Below, piece after piece: positions 41,330 through 49,776 of a DNA stretch of 64,000 bases (the stretch's first letter is position 1; every line of letters starts with the position of its first letter). The position numbers and the translations under genes were made by a program. Location: the NCBI RefSeq assembly GCF_001425825.1, contig NZ_LMDM01000001.1, positions 380,204 to 444,203 on the forward strand, read 5' to 3'. The DNA comes from Rhizobacter sp. Root1238. Lineage in GTDB: Bacteria > Pseudomonadota > Gammaproteobacteria > Burkholderiales > Burkholderiaceae_C. The notes below the pieces were generated by a model. That model was not told the DNA's origin and did no database searches. It worked only from the letters and a program-made list of their open reading frames with translations.

Positions 41330-42807
41330 TGCCAGCTCACCGCGCCCATGTCGTTCGCGAACACCGGCGAGCTGCTCCACAGCCCCTTCAGCCGCTTGTT
41401 GGCGACTAGGAACTGCGGCAGCTGGAACAGCCAGGCGTTGACCGCGTCACCGGCGAGCCGGCGCTGCGCGTCGCCGAGCAGCTTCAGCCGCTCCTTCGCG
41501 CTGGTGCTGGCGTCGTACTTCGCGACGATCCCGGCGTAGGCCTTGCCGTCGTAGCCGAAGTAGTACGACGGGTCGGCGTACACCGCGAAATCGAGCGGCT
41601 CGACGTGGCTGATGATCGTCAGGTCGAAGCTGCCCTTGAACGGGCCGGCCAGCCACTGCGCCCATTCGACGTTGTCGATCTTCGCGACGATGCCGACCTT
41701 GGCCAGCTGCGCCGCGACGATCTCCCCGCCCTTGCGCGCGTACTGCGGCGGGGGCAGCGACAGCGTCACGTTCAGCGGCGTCGCGACGCCGGCCTCCTTC
41801 AGCAGCGCGCGCGCCTTGTCGGGGTTGTACGGGTTCACGCCGGTCAGGTCGACGTAGCCGGCATCGCTGGGCACCAGGTGGCTGCCGATCGGCGCGCCGT
41901 GGCCTTCCATCGCGCCGGCGATCACCGCCTGCCGGTCGATCGCCATCGCGATCGCGCGGCGCACGCGCACGTCGTCGAAGGGCCTGCGCTTGTTGTTGAT
42001 CGCGACGAGGGTCTTGCCTTCGGTGCCGCCGATCGCGACGGTGAAGCGCGGGTCGTTCTGGAACTGGGCAAGGCTTTGCGCCGCCTGGAAACGCGGGAAC
42101 GCGTCGACGTCGCCAGCCAGCAGCGCGGCCGATTGCGCGGCCGGGTCGTTGATGATGCGGAAGCTCACCTTCTTCAGCTTGATCGCGGCGGCGTTGCGGT
42201 AGCCGTCCCAGCGCGACAGCACCACCGCGGTGCCGCGAGACCAGCTCTCGAAGCGGAACGGGCCGGTGCCCACCGGCTTCGTCGCCGTGCCGGCGGCGCT
42301 CTTCGGGTCGAGGATCACCGCGGTGTTCTCGCCGAGGCGGAACAGCAGGTTGCCATCGGCCTTCGCGAGCACCAGCACCACCGTCTGCGCATCCGGCGTC
42401 TCGATGCGGGTGATGTTGTCGAACACCGTCTTCTTCGCCTTGTTGGTGCTGCCTTCGGCGCGGGCGCGCTCGAAGCTGAACTTGACGTCCGACGCATCGA
42501 AGGCCTCGCCGTCGTGGAAGCGCACGCCCTTCTTGAGCTTGAAGGTGTAGAGCCTGCCGTCGGGGTCGATGCTCCAGCTGTCGGCCAGCAACGGCGTCAC
42601 GCTGCCGTCGACGTTGATCTTCGTCAGGCCCTCGAGCACGTTGTAGTGGACGATCTCGCCGATCGACGCCGCCGCCGAGGTGGTCGGATCGAGCCCGGGC
42701 GGTTCGAGCGTGATGCCGATGACGGCGCTGTCCTTGCGGGACTGGGCGGTGGCGAGCGTCGCGGCGAACAGCAGCAGCGTGGCGGTGGTCTTGAGGGTCG
42801 AGTTCAT
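41326..42807 (-). CDS. Oligopeptide/nickel-type ABC substrate-binding protein (SBP family 5)
   Basis: 493 residues with a signal peptide (ATLATA-Q). IGEIVHYNVLEGLTKI and FHDGEAFDASDVKFSFERA are conserved in DppA/OppA-like proteins. It should bind peptides or amide-containing compounds and hand them to a DppBC-type permease pair, but no such permease gene is present. It sits 38 bp downstream of the toxin gene and overlaps the amidase gene. Confidence 0.93.
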   Translation of the reverse strand: MNSTLKTTATLLLFAATLATAQSRKDSAVIGITLEPPGLDPTTSAAASIGEIVHYNVLEGLTKINVDGSVTPLLADSWSIDPDGRLYTFKLKKGVRFHDGEAFDASDVKFSFERARAEGSTNKAKKTVFDNITRIETPDAQTVVLVLAKADGNLLFRLGENTAVILDPKSAAGTATKPVGTGPFRFESWSRGTAVVLSRWDGYRNAAAIKLKKVSFRIINDPAAQSAALLAGDVDAFPRFQAAQSLAQFQNDPRFTVAIGGTEGKTLVAINNKRRPFDDVRVRRAIAMAIDRQAVIAGAMEGHGAPIGSHLVPSDAGYVDLTGVNPYNPDKARALLKEAGVATPLNVTLSLPPPQYARKGGEIVAAQLAKVGIVAKIDNVEWAQWLAGPFKGSFDLTIISHVEPLDFAVYADPSYYFGYDGKAYAGIVAKYDASTSAKERLKLLGDAQRRLAGDAVNAWLFQLPQFLVANKRLKGLWSSSPVFANDMGAVSWQ

Positions 42808-42845
42808 CGGATCATTCCGTGCGCAAGGATCGGTCTGTCGGTGAG

Positions 42846-43142
42846 TCAGATGCCGGGCGGCTCGCGGCTGGCGTGCCAGAACGCCAGGATATCCACCGTT
42901 TTGTCGGTCACGCGGTAGTAGAGAAAGTACCGGAGTCGGCCCAGCAGCAGGCGACGAAGCTCGGGCGTGCCGATGCTGGCGCAGGGGCTTCCGAGAAAGG
43001 GTTGATGGGCCAGCAGCGCGAGTGCTTCCCCTAAATCTTCACGCACCGCCCCGGGGGCTTTGGTCCGGTTCTCGGCCCACCAAGCCGCAACCTGGCGAAT
43101 CTGCGAACCGGCGCGGGTGGAAATATTGACGCGCAGCGCCAT
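42846..43142 (-). CDS. ParE/RelE-superfamily toxin
   Basis: 98 residues. ISTRAGSQIRQVAAWWAEN is the N-terminal helix of plasmid-stabilisation ParE/RelE toxins, and RLRYFLYYRVTDKTVDILAFWHAS gives the C-terminal beta strand with the basic and aromatic residues. Length normal. Encoded 1 bp after the antitoxin stop. In the family, ParE poisons gyrase and RelE cleaves mRNA; which applies here is not known. Confidence 0.88.
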   Translation of the reverse strand: MALRVNISTRAGSQIRQVAAWWAENRTKAPGAVREDLGEALALLAHQPFLGSPCASIGTPELRRLLLGRLRYFLYYRVTDKTVDILAFWHASREPPGI

Positions 43143-43143
43143 C

Positions 43144-43365
43144 TCAATCGAACTGACGCAGGCTCTCGTTCAACTGCTCGGGCGTGACGAAGTCACCGCG
43201 TTCGATCTCGGCCACTGCCTCCCGCAACTCGCGCTCGTCTTCGGGCGACAAGGTAAAGGGCACCTTCGACTCACGCGACAGCACGGTGACGGTCGAGCCT
43301 TCGACCAGCGGCACGCCGTCAACGACGACCTTTCCGCCGATCACTTTTCCAGTGGTGACTTGCAT
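43144..43365 (-). CDS. Antitoxin partner of the ParE/RelE toxin
   Basis: 73 residues. N-terminal part GKVIGGKVVVDGVPLVEGSTVTVL forms beta strands like AbrB/SpoVT or VapB-type DNA-binding domains, and the acidic C-terminal tail (SPEDERELREAVAEIERGDF) would wrap the toxin. ATG at 43365, 2 bp after the ABC ATPase stop, so the pair sits inside the transporter operon rather than in its own promoter-led unit. Family of the antitoxin is a guess. Confidence 0.75.
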   Translation of the reverse strand: MQVTTGKVIGGKVVVDGVPLVEGSTVTVLSRESKVPFTLSPEDERELREAVAEIERGDFVTPEQLNESLRQFD

Positions 43366-43367
43366 GC

Positions 43368-44159
43368 TCAGATGGTACTCGCAGCCGACACCAGCGCACG
43401 CGTGTACGGGTGCTGCGGCGCGCGGAACACCTCGTCCGATGCGCCGCGTTCGACGACCTCGCCGTCGCGCATCACCAGCACCTGCGCGCACAGGTGGTCG
43501 ACCACCGCGAGGTCGTGGCTGATCAGCAGGTAGGTCATGCCGAAGCGCTGCTGCAGGTCGCCCATCAGGTTCAGCACCTGGGCCTGCACCGAGACGTCGA
43601 GCGCGCTGACCGGCTCGTCGGCAACGATCAGCTTCGGCCGCGTCACCAGCGCCCGCGCGATCGCGATGCGCTGGCGCTGGCCGCCGGAGAATTCGTGCGG
43701 ATGGCGGTCGGCGTCCGAGGCGCGCAGCCCGACCGCCTCCAGCGCCTCGGCCACCTGCCCGGCCGCATCGGGCGCGCCGGCGGGCAGCGGCTCGGCGACG
43801 ATGCGGCCGACGCGCTGCCGCGGGTCCAGCGAGCCATACGGATCCTGGAACACCATCTGGAAATCGCGCCGCGCCGCGCGCAGTGCGCCCGGCGCCAGCG
43901 CGTTCAGGTCGCGCCCGTCGAACAGCACCCGCCCGCTGCTCGGCGGCTCCAGCGCCATCGCGATGCGCGCGAGCGTCGACTTGCCCGACCCTGATTCCCC
44001 GACGACGCCCAGGTTGTGCCCGGCCTGCAGCTGCAGGCTGACGCCGCGCAGCGCGTCGACCACCGGCGCCGGCTGCAGCAGCCGCTCGCGCGGCAGCGTG
44101 TAGCGCCGCGTCACCTGCTCCAGCGCGAGCAGCGGAGCGCCGTTGCCAGGCAGGCTCAC
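43368..44159 (-). CDS. Dpp/Opp-type ABC transporter ATP-binding protein (DppF-like)
   Basis: 263 residues. Walker A GESGSGKST, signature FSGGQRQR, Walker B LIVADEPVSALD and the switch His in ISHDLAVV are intact. Normally works as a pair with DppD and two permeases; here DppD, DppB and DppC equivalents are absent. GTG start overlaps the stop of the FAH gene (GTGA). The C-terminal oligo-HPY domain is short (HPYTRALVSAAS), as in stand-alone DppF proteins. Confidence 0.9.
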   Translation of the reverse strand: MSLPGNGAPLLALEQVTRRYTLPRERLLQPAPVVDALRGVSLQLQAGHNLGVVGESGSGKSTLARIAMALEPPSSGRVLFDGRDLNALAPGALRAARRDFQMVFQDPYGSLDPRQRVGRIVAEPLPAGAPDAAGQVAEALEAVGLRASDADRHPHEFSGGQRQRIAIARALVTRPKLIVADEPVSALDVSVQAQVLNLMGDLQQRFGMTYLLISHDLAVVDHLCAQVLVMRDGEVVERGASDEVFRAPQHPYTRALVSAASTI

Positions 44160-45394
44160 GCCAGCAGCTGGCGCGCCGCCAGGCTGCGCATCAGCGCGGT
44201 CAGCCCGAAGCGCCACGGCGCGATCTCGTCGCAGCGGCGCACCCGGTTGACCAGCGCGCCGAAGGCCGGCGACGACACCGTGACCACGTCGCCCACCACG
44301 TGCGTGAAACCCTGGCCCGGGCCCATGCGGTCCTGCGTCGGCGCGAGCATGGTGCCGAGGAACAGCATCAGCCCGTCCGGGTACTGGTGGTGCGGGCCGA
44401 TCGCCTGCGCCGCCAGGTCGAGCGGGTCGCGGCTGATCTTCGCGAGCGTGTCGCGGGCTTCGACGCGGAAACCGTCCGGCCCGATCACGCGCAGCGCGAT
44501 CTCGCAGCGGCGCAGGTCGTCGATCGTGAAGTTCGCATCGAACAGGCGGATGAACGGCGCCATCGCGCACGACGCGTTGTTGTCCTTGGCCTTGCCGAGC
44601 AGCAGCGCGCTGCGGCCTTCGAAATCGCGCAGGTTCACGTCGTTGCCGAGCGTCGCGCCGCGCACCTGCCCGCGGCTGTCGATCGCGAGCACCACCTCGG
44701 GCTCCGGGTTGTTCCACGACGAGCCGGGGTGCAGGCCGACATCGGCGCCGGTGCCGACCGCGGCCATCGGCGGCGCCTTCGTGAACACCTCGGCGTCGGG
44801 GCCGATGCCGACCTCCAGGTACTGCGACCAGGCGCCCTGCGCAATCAGCACCTCCTTGACCTGCGCCGCCTGGGCCGAGCCGGGCACGATGCCGGCGAGG
44901 TTGTTGCCGAGGATGCCGGTCAGCGAGCGGCGGATCGCGTCGGCGCGCGACGCATCGCCGCGCGCCTGCTCCTCGATCACCCGCTCCAGCAGGCTGGCGA
45001 TGAAGGTGACGCCGCTCGCCTTCACCGGCTGCAGGTCGCACGGCGCCATCAGCCAGGCCTGGGTGCCGTCGCGCAGCGATTCGTCGCTGTTGGCGAGCGA
45101 GGCTTCATAGGACGCGATGCGCGGCGCCTGGCCGTTGCGCAGCGCCGACTGCACCGCGAACACCGGGTCGTCGAGCTCCAGCAGCTGGCTGCTGGTGGCG
45201 GCCACCGTCGACAGGTCGTGCAGGTCATCGCCGGCCAGCGTGACCAGCGTCGGCCCGGCGCCGGGCACCCACAGCCGGCCCACCAGCGTGGCGCGCCGGG
45301 CGTCGTGCGGCAGCGACTCGGCCACCTGCAACGGCAGCGGCGGGAACTGGATGCTCCTGGGGGCGCTGGTGGGACTGCTGTTCGGAATGCTCAT
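44156..45394 (-). CDS. Fumarylacetoacetate hydrolase family protein (COG3970-like)
   Basis: 412 residues, longer than the 280-residue short FAH enzymes, with an N-terminal extension before the FAH fold. VGIGPDAEVFTKAPPMAAVG and NNPEPEVVLAIDSRGQVRG carry the metal-binding Glu/Asp residues. FAH-fold enzymes cleave or dehydrate 2-keto acids; in sugar-acid pathways such as L-fuconate, L-rhamnonate or arabinonate catabolism they act on diketo or 2-keto-3-deoxy acids. fucU, 129 bp away and divergent, supports a sugar-acid role. First gene of the leftward operon. Confidence 0.85.
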   Translation of the reverse strand: MSIPNSSPTSAPRSIQFPPLPLQVAESLPHDARRATLVGRLWVPGAGPTLVTLAGDDLHDLSTVAATSSQLLELDDPVFAVQSALRNGQAPRIASYEASLANSDESLRDGTQAWLMAPCDLQPVKASGVTFIASLLERVIEEQARGDASRADAIRRSLTGILGNNLAGIVPGSAQAAQVKEVLIAQGAWSQYLEVGIGPDAEVFTKAPPMAAVGTGADVGLHPGSSWNNPEPEVVLAIDSRGQVRGATLGNDVNLRDFEGRSALLLGKAKDNNASCAMAPFIRLFDANFTIDDLRRCEIALRVIGPDGFRVEARDTLAKISRDPLDLAAQAIGPHHQYPDGLMLFLGTMLAPTQDRMGPGQGFTHVVGDVVTVSSPAFGALVNRVRRCDEIAPWRFGLTALMRSLAARQLLA

Positions 45395-45522
45395 GGAGGC
45401 TCTCGCGGCTGGGTTGACAGGGCAGAAGGGTTTGTCCCGCTGAACGCTGCGGGGCCGGCGCTTACCATGACACTTGGCGTGTCAGGCACCGCTGTCCCAC
45501 AAAGAAAGCGAAGGAAGTCCCG

Positions 45523-45963
45523 ATGCTCAAGACGATATCGCCGTTGCTGACGCCCGATGCATTGCACGCGCTGGCCAGCATGGGCCACGGCGACGACCTG
45601 GCGATTGTGGACGCGAATTTCCCCGCCGCCCAGGTGGCGCAGCAGGCCGGTGCGCGGCTGGTGCAGGTCGCCGGCGCCGATGCCCCGGCCGTGCTGGCGG
45701 CGCTGCTGCCGCTCTTTCCGCTCGACACCTTCGTGCCGCAATGCGCCTGGACGATGCAGGTCGTCGGCGATGCGCGTGCAGTGCCGCCGCCGGTCGCCGA
45801 ATTCCATCAGCTGCTGCGGGCCGCCGGCGAACGCGAGCCGGCCACGCTGGAGCGCTTCGCGTTCTACGAGCAGGCGAAGCGCGCCTTCCTGATCCTGCGC
45901 ACCGGCGAGCAGCGCAAATACGGCAACCTGCTGCTGCGCAAGGGGGTGGTGGCCACCGACTGA
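45523..45963 (+). CDS. fucU: L-fucose mutarotase (RbsD/FucU family)
   Basis: 146 residues, the usual length. FucU interconverts alpha and beta anomers of L-fucose; RbsD-like members act on ribose. MLKTISPLLTPDALHALASMGHGDDL matches FucU start (shown in pieces: LKTISPLLTPDALHAL, MGHGDDLAIVDANFP), and the C-terminus KYGNLLLRKGV is conserved. It precedes the DapA-like and TRAP genes and is divergent from the FAH gene. Confidence 0.92.
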   Translation: MLKTISPLLTPDALHALASMGHGDDLAIVDANFPAAQVAQQAGARLVQVAGADAPAVLAALLPLFPLDTFVPQCAWTMQVVGDARAVPPPVAEFHQLLRAAGEREPATLERFAFYEQAKRAFLILRTGEQRKYGNLLLRKGVVATD

Positions 45964-46044
45964 CGAACCGCCTGCCGATCCGACGTTCGTTTCTGGCGCG
46001 ACGGGAGCCGCGCCGTCATCCGCTCCCATTGACGGGAGAAGATC

Positions 46045-46974
46045 ATGACGATTCCTGCCGCAACCGCCTCCTTCCACGGCATCTGGCCGGCGCTGCTGAC
46101 GCCGCTGAAACCCGACCTCGGCATCGACCTGCACCGCTTCGGGCTGCACGCCCGCGCGCTGGTGCATGCCAAGGGCTGCGGCGGCGTGGTGCCGTTCGGC
46201 ACCACCGGCGAGGGGCCGTCGTTCTCGGTCGACGAGCGCCGCGACGCGGTCGACGCGCTGGTCGGCGAAGGCGTGCCGGCGTCGCAGATCCTGGTGTCCA
46301 CCAGCTGCGCCGCGCTGCCCGACACGCTGGCGCTGACGCGCCATGCGCTGGCGATCGGCGCGCACGGCTGCCTGATGATGCCGCCGTTCTTCCTGAAGGG
46401 CGTCAGCGACCAGGGCGTGATCGACTGCTACCGCCAGGTGATCGACGGCGCGGCCGACGACCGACTGCGGCTTTACCTGTACCACATCCCGCAGGTGAGC
46501 GGCGTCGGGCTCTCGCGCAAGGTGGTCGAGACGCTGAAGCGCCTGTACCCGCAGACCATCGTCGGCATCAAGGACAGCAGCGGCGACACCGCGCACACGC
46601 TGGCGCTGGCCGATGCCTTCAACGAGACGCTGATGGTCACCGCCGGCCACGAGCCCGACCTGCCCGAGCTGGCGCGGCGCGGCAGCACCGGGGCCGTCAG
46701 CGGGCTGGCCAATTTCATGCCGCACGTGGTGCAGCGGCTGGCCGGCCGGCCCGACGCGCCGAACACGCCGCACGACGTGTCGCGGGTGCGGCTGCTGCTC
46801 GCGATGCTCGGCCCGTATGCGCTGACCCCCGCATTGAAGGGCATCATGGCGGCCCTGAGCGGCGAACCCGGCTGGTTGCGGGTGCGGGCGCCGCTGGTGG
46901 CGCTGACGACGGACCAGATGCACACGCTGCAGCATGCGCTGAAGCCGATCGCGCTGGATGTCGACGTGGACTGA
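46045..46974 (+). CDS. DapA-like class I aldolase/dehydratase
   Basis: 309 residues, dihydrodipicolinate-synthase superfamily TIM barrel. GTTGEGPSFS binds the keto-acid carboxylate, Tyr in LYLYHIPQ and Lys in IVGIKDSSGD form the Schiff-base site. Not biosynthetic DapA by context; likely a 2-keto-3-deoxy sugar-acid aldolase or dehydratase fed by the following TRAP transporter. GGGAGA lies before the ATG. 82 bp after fucU. Confidence 0.85.
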   Translation: MTIPAATASFHGIWPALLTPLKPDLGIDLHRFGLHARALVHAKGCGGVVPFGTTGEGPSFSVDERRDAVDALVGEGVPASQILVSTSCAALPDTLALTRHALAIGAHGCLMMPPFFLKGVSDQGVIDCYRQVIDGAADDRLRLYLYHIPQVSGVGLSRKVVETLKRLYPQTIVGIKDSSGDTAHTLALADAFNETLMVTAGHEPDLPELARRGSTGAVSGLANFMPHVVQRLAGRPDAPNTPHDVSRVRLLLAMLGPYALTPALKGIMAALSGEPGWLRVRAPLVALTTDQMHTLQHALKPIALDVDVD

Positions 46975-46999
46975 TCCGAACAAGGAACCTGGAGACTGC

Positions 47000-47998
47000 A
47001 TGACTTTCGATTCACGGCGCCGCCGCCTGGCGGCCGGCCTGGTGTTGTCCGGCCTGGCCTCGCACGGGGCGCTGGCCGCCGGCAAGACGCTGCTGCGCAT
47101 CTCGACCCCGGCGGTGCCGGACGACTGGCACGCGAAGATGTGGACCGTCTTCAAGGACACGCTCGCTCAATCGGCCCCCGGCGAGTTCGAGGTGCAGGTC
47201 AACCTGAACGCGGCGCTGTTCAAGCAGGGCGCCGAGCCGGCCGCGATGGCGCGCGGCAACCTGGAGCTGGCGTCGATCTCGGCCTTCGACATCGCGAAGC
47301 TGCTGCCGGAGTTCTCGATCTTCACCGCCGGCTACATGCTGCGCGACCCGCAGCACCAGCAGAAGGTGTTCAACGGGCCGATCGGCGACGAGATGTTCAA
47401 GCGCGTCTCCGACAAGCTCGGCGTCACCGTGCTCGCCACCGCCTATCTCGGCACGCGCCAGGTCAACCTGCGCGACGTGCGCAAGGTGACGACGCCGGCC
47501 GACCTGAAGGGCGTGAAGCTGCGCATGCCGGGCTCGAAGGAATGGCTGTTCCTCGGCCAGGCGCTCGGCGCGACGCCGACGCCGCTGGCCTTCGGCGAGG
47601 TCTACCTGGGGCTGAAGACCGGCACCATCGACGGCCAGGACAACCCGCTGCCGACGGTGCGCGCCGCCAAGTTCTACGAGGTGACGAAGCAGCTGGTGCT
47701 GACCAGCCACCTGGTCGACGGCCTGTTCATCGCGATCGCCGACACGACCTGGAACGCCGCGAGCCCGGCGCAGCGGCAGAAGCTGAAGGCGGCAGCCCAG
47801 GCGGCAGCCCGCTACAACAACGACCACCGCATCCAGGAAGAAGCGCAGCTGGTCGAGTTCTTCAAGCAGCAGGGGCTGCAGGTGACGACGCCGGACGTGG
47901 CGGCCTTCCGCCTCGCGGTGCAGCAGGCCTATGCCGCGTCGGAGCAGGCGAAGGCGTGGCCGCAGGGGATGCTTGGGCGCATCAACGGAACCTCGTGA
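47000..47998 (+). CDS. dctP: TRAP transporter substrate-binding protein (DctP family)
   Basis: 332 residues with a signal peptide (twin Arg-rich start RRRRLAAGL, cleavage near ALAA-G). LKGVKLRMPGSKEWLFLGQALGA and GEVYLGLKTGTIDGQDNPLP contain the conserved Arg and Asn that hold the organic or sugar acid. First of three overlapping TRAP genes. GGAG 6 bp before the ATG at 47000. The symbol denotes the family, not C4-dicarboxylate specificity. Confidence 0.92.
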   Translation: MTFDSRRRRLAAGLVLSGLASHGALAAGKTLLRISTPAVPDDWHAKMWTVFKDTLAQSAPGEFEVQVNLNAALFKQGAEPAAMARGNLELASISAFDIAKLLPEFSIFTAGYMLRDPQHQQKVFNGPIGDEMFKRVSDKLGVTVLATAYLGTRQVNLRDVRKVTTPADLKGVKLRMPGSKEWLFLGQALGATPTPLAFGEVYLGLKTGTIDGQDNPLPTVRAAKFYEVTKQLVLTSHLVDGLFIAIADTTWNAASPAQRQKLKAAAQAAARYNNDHRIQEEAQLVEFFKQQGLQVTTPDVAAFRLAVQQAYAASEQAKAWPQGMLGRINGTS

Positions 47999-48483
47999 TG
48001 CGGCGCTGGCTGAAACGGGGCGCCGACGCGGTCGGCGGCGGCCTGTTCGTGTTGCTGTTCCTGGTGTTCCTGGTGCAGATCACCGCGCGCTTCGGCTTCA
48101 ACCAGCCGCTGCCGTGGACCGACGAGCTGGCGGTGGTGCTGTACGTCTGGGTGATCCTGTGGTCGACCGCGTTCGTCGTGCCGCAGCGCGAGCACGTCGC
48201 CTTCGACCTGGTCTACAACGCGATGCCGGCCGGCGTGCGGCGCGTGTTCCGTGGCCTCGCGGCGCTGCTGTTCGGCGGCCTCGCGCTGTGGGCGCTGCCG
48301 GCCAGCTGGGACTACATCCGCTTCATGGCGCGCGAGGGCACGCCGGTGCTCGGGCTGCCGTTCATGGCGGTGTTCATGCCGTTCGCGTTCATGCTCGCGT
48401 CGGTGGTGGCGCGCAGTGCGTTCACGCTGTGGCGCCTTGCGCGCGGGCTCGACCACGAATTGAGCGGCGAGGTGAAACCATGA
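47998..48483 (+). CDS. dctQ: TRAP transporter small permease (DctQ family)
   Basis: 161 residues, four helices: about 12-30, 45-62, 82-103 and 121-142. PLPWTDELAVVLYVW and EHVAFDL are typical of DctQ subunits, which bind the large permease. ATG overlaps the dctP stop (TGATG), and its stop overlaps dctM (ATGA). Confidence 0.9.
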   Translation: MRRWLKRGADAVGGGLFVLLFLVFLVQITARFGFNQPLPWTDELAVVLYVWVILWSTAFVVPQREHVAFDLVYNAMPAGVRRVFRGLAALLFGGLALWALPASWDYIRFMAREGTPVLGLPFMAVFMPFAFMLASVVARSAFTLWRLARGLDHELSGEVKP

Positions 48484-49772
48484 CCGCGGCGCTGTGGGCC
48501 TTGGTCGGCGTGCTGGTCGCCGGCTTCGTGCTGCGCGCGCCGATCGGCTTCTCGATGATCGGCAGCGGCATCGCCTACCTGATCGTCAAGCGGCAGGATG
48601 TCGGGCTCGCGGCCGAGCAGGTGCTGAATGGGCTTTACAACAGCTACGTGCTGCTGGCGGTGCCGCTGTTCATCTTCGCGGCCAACCTGATGAACGCCGG
48701 CACCATCAGCGAGCGCATCTTCGACTTCTGCCGCATCCTGGTCGGCCGGTTGCGCGGCGGGCTGGCGCAGGTCGACATCCTGGTCAGCGTGGTGTTCTCG
48801 GGCATGAGCGGCAGCGCGATCGCCGATGCGGCCGGGCCGGGCCTCGTGACGATCCGGCAGATGCTGAAGAAGCCGGAGTACACGCCCGGCTTCGCCGGCG
48901 CGGTGGTGGTGGCGAGCGCAACGCTCGGGCCGATCATCCCGCCGTCGATCCCGATGGTGATCTATGCGCTGGTGTCGGGCAGCTCGGTCGGCGCGCTGTT
49001 CCTGGGCGGCGTGGTGCCGGGCGTGCTGATGGCGCTGCTGATGATGGGCGTGGTGCATTTCATCGCGACGCGGCGCAACATGCCGCGCGAGGACAAGGTG
49101 CCGCTGCGCGAATGGCCGCTCATCTTGTGGCGGGGCGCGCTGCCGCTGTCGCTGCCGGTGCTGCTGCTGACCGGCATCTACACCGGCATCTTCACGCCGA
49201 CCGAAGCCGCCGCGGTGGCGGCCTTGCATGCACTGCTGCTGGCCGGCGTGGTCTACCGGGCGCTGAGCTGGCGCACGCTGTGGGGCGTGGTGATGGAGTC
49301 GACGCGTTCCAGCGCGGTGATCACGATGATCCTGGCCGGCGCCTTCATGATGAACTACGCATTCACCGCCGAGGGCGTGCCGCAGTCGCTGGCGGCCTGG
49401 ATGGCCAGCTTCGAGCTCGGCCGCACCTCGTTCCTGCTGCTGGTGAACCTGCTGTTCCTGGTGCTCGGCTGCTTCATGGACATCTCGGTGCTGCTGCTGG
49501 TGTTCGTGCCGATCCTGCTGCCGATGGTGAAGGCGCTGGGCATCGACCTGGTGCACTTCGGCGTGGTGATCGTGCTGAACATGATGATCGGGCTGATCCA
49601 TCCGCCGTTCGGCATGCTGCTGTTCGTCACCAACGCGCTGACCGGCATCCCGATCCGCGACATGCTGCGCGAGGGCTGGCTGTTCATCGTGATGCTGCTG
49701 GCGCTGCTGCTCGCGATGACGCTGTTTCCGCAGATCGTGCTGTGGCTGCCGCAGTCGATGGGGTACCGATAG
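48480..49772 (+). CDS. dctM: TRAP transporter large permease (DctM family)
   Basis: 430 residues, about twelve hydrophobic helices. GMSGSAIADAAGPGLVTI and ATLGPIIPPSIPMVIYA are the core motifs of DctM, which couples substrate import to a sodium or proton gradient. Last gene of the TRAP operon; convergent with the diguanylate cyclase gene, 4-bp gap. Confidence 0.93.
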   Translation: MTAALWALVGVLVAGFVLRAPIGFSMIGSGIAYLIVKRQDVGLAAEQVLNGLYNSYVLLAVPLFIFAANLMNAGTISERIFDFCRILVGRLRGGLAQVDILVSVVFSGMSGSAIADAAGPGLVTIRQMLKKPEYTPGFAGAVVVASATLGPIIPPSIPMVIYALVSGSSVGALFLGGVVPGVLMALLMMGVVHFIATRRNMPREDKVPLREWPLILWRGALPLSLPVLLLTGIYTGIFTPTEAAAVAALHALLLAGVVYRALSWRTLWGVVMESTRSSAVITMILAGAFMMNYAFTAEGVPQSLAAWMASFELGRTSFLLLVNLLFLVLGCFMDISVLLLVFVPILLPMVKALGIDLVHFGVVIVLNMMIGLIHPPFGMLLFVTNALTGIPIRDMLREGWLFIVMLLALLLAMTLFPQIVLWLPQSMGYR

Positions 49773-49776
49773 CGCG

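Noticed and set aside
41326-42807. A nickel or dipeptide name (nikA, dppA) for the SBP family 5 gene.
   Set aside because: Family membership is clear but the ligand pocket cannot be read by eye and the permeases that would help are absent.
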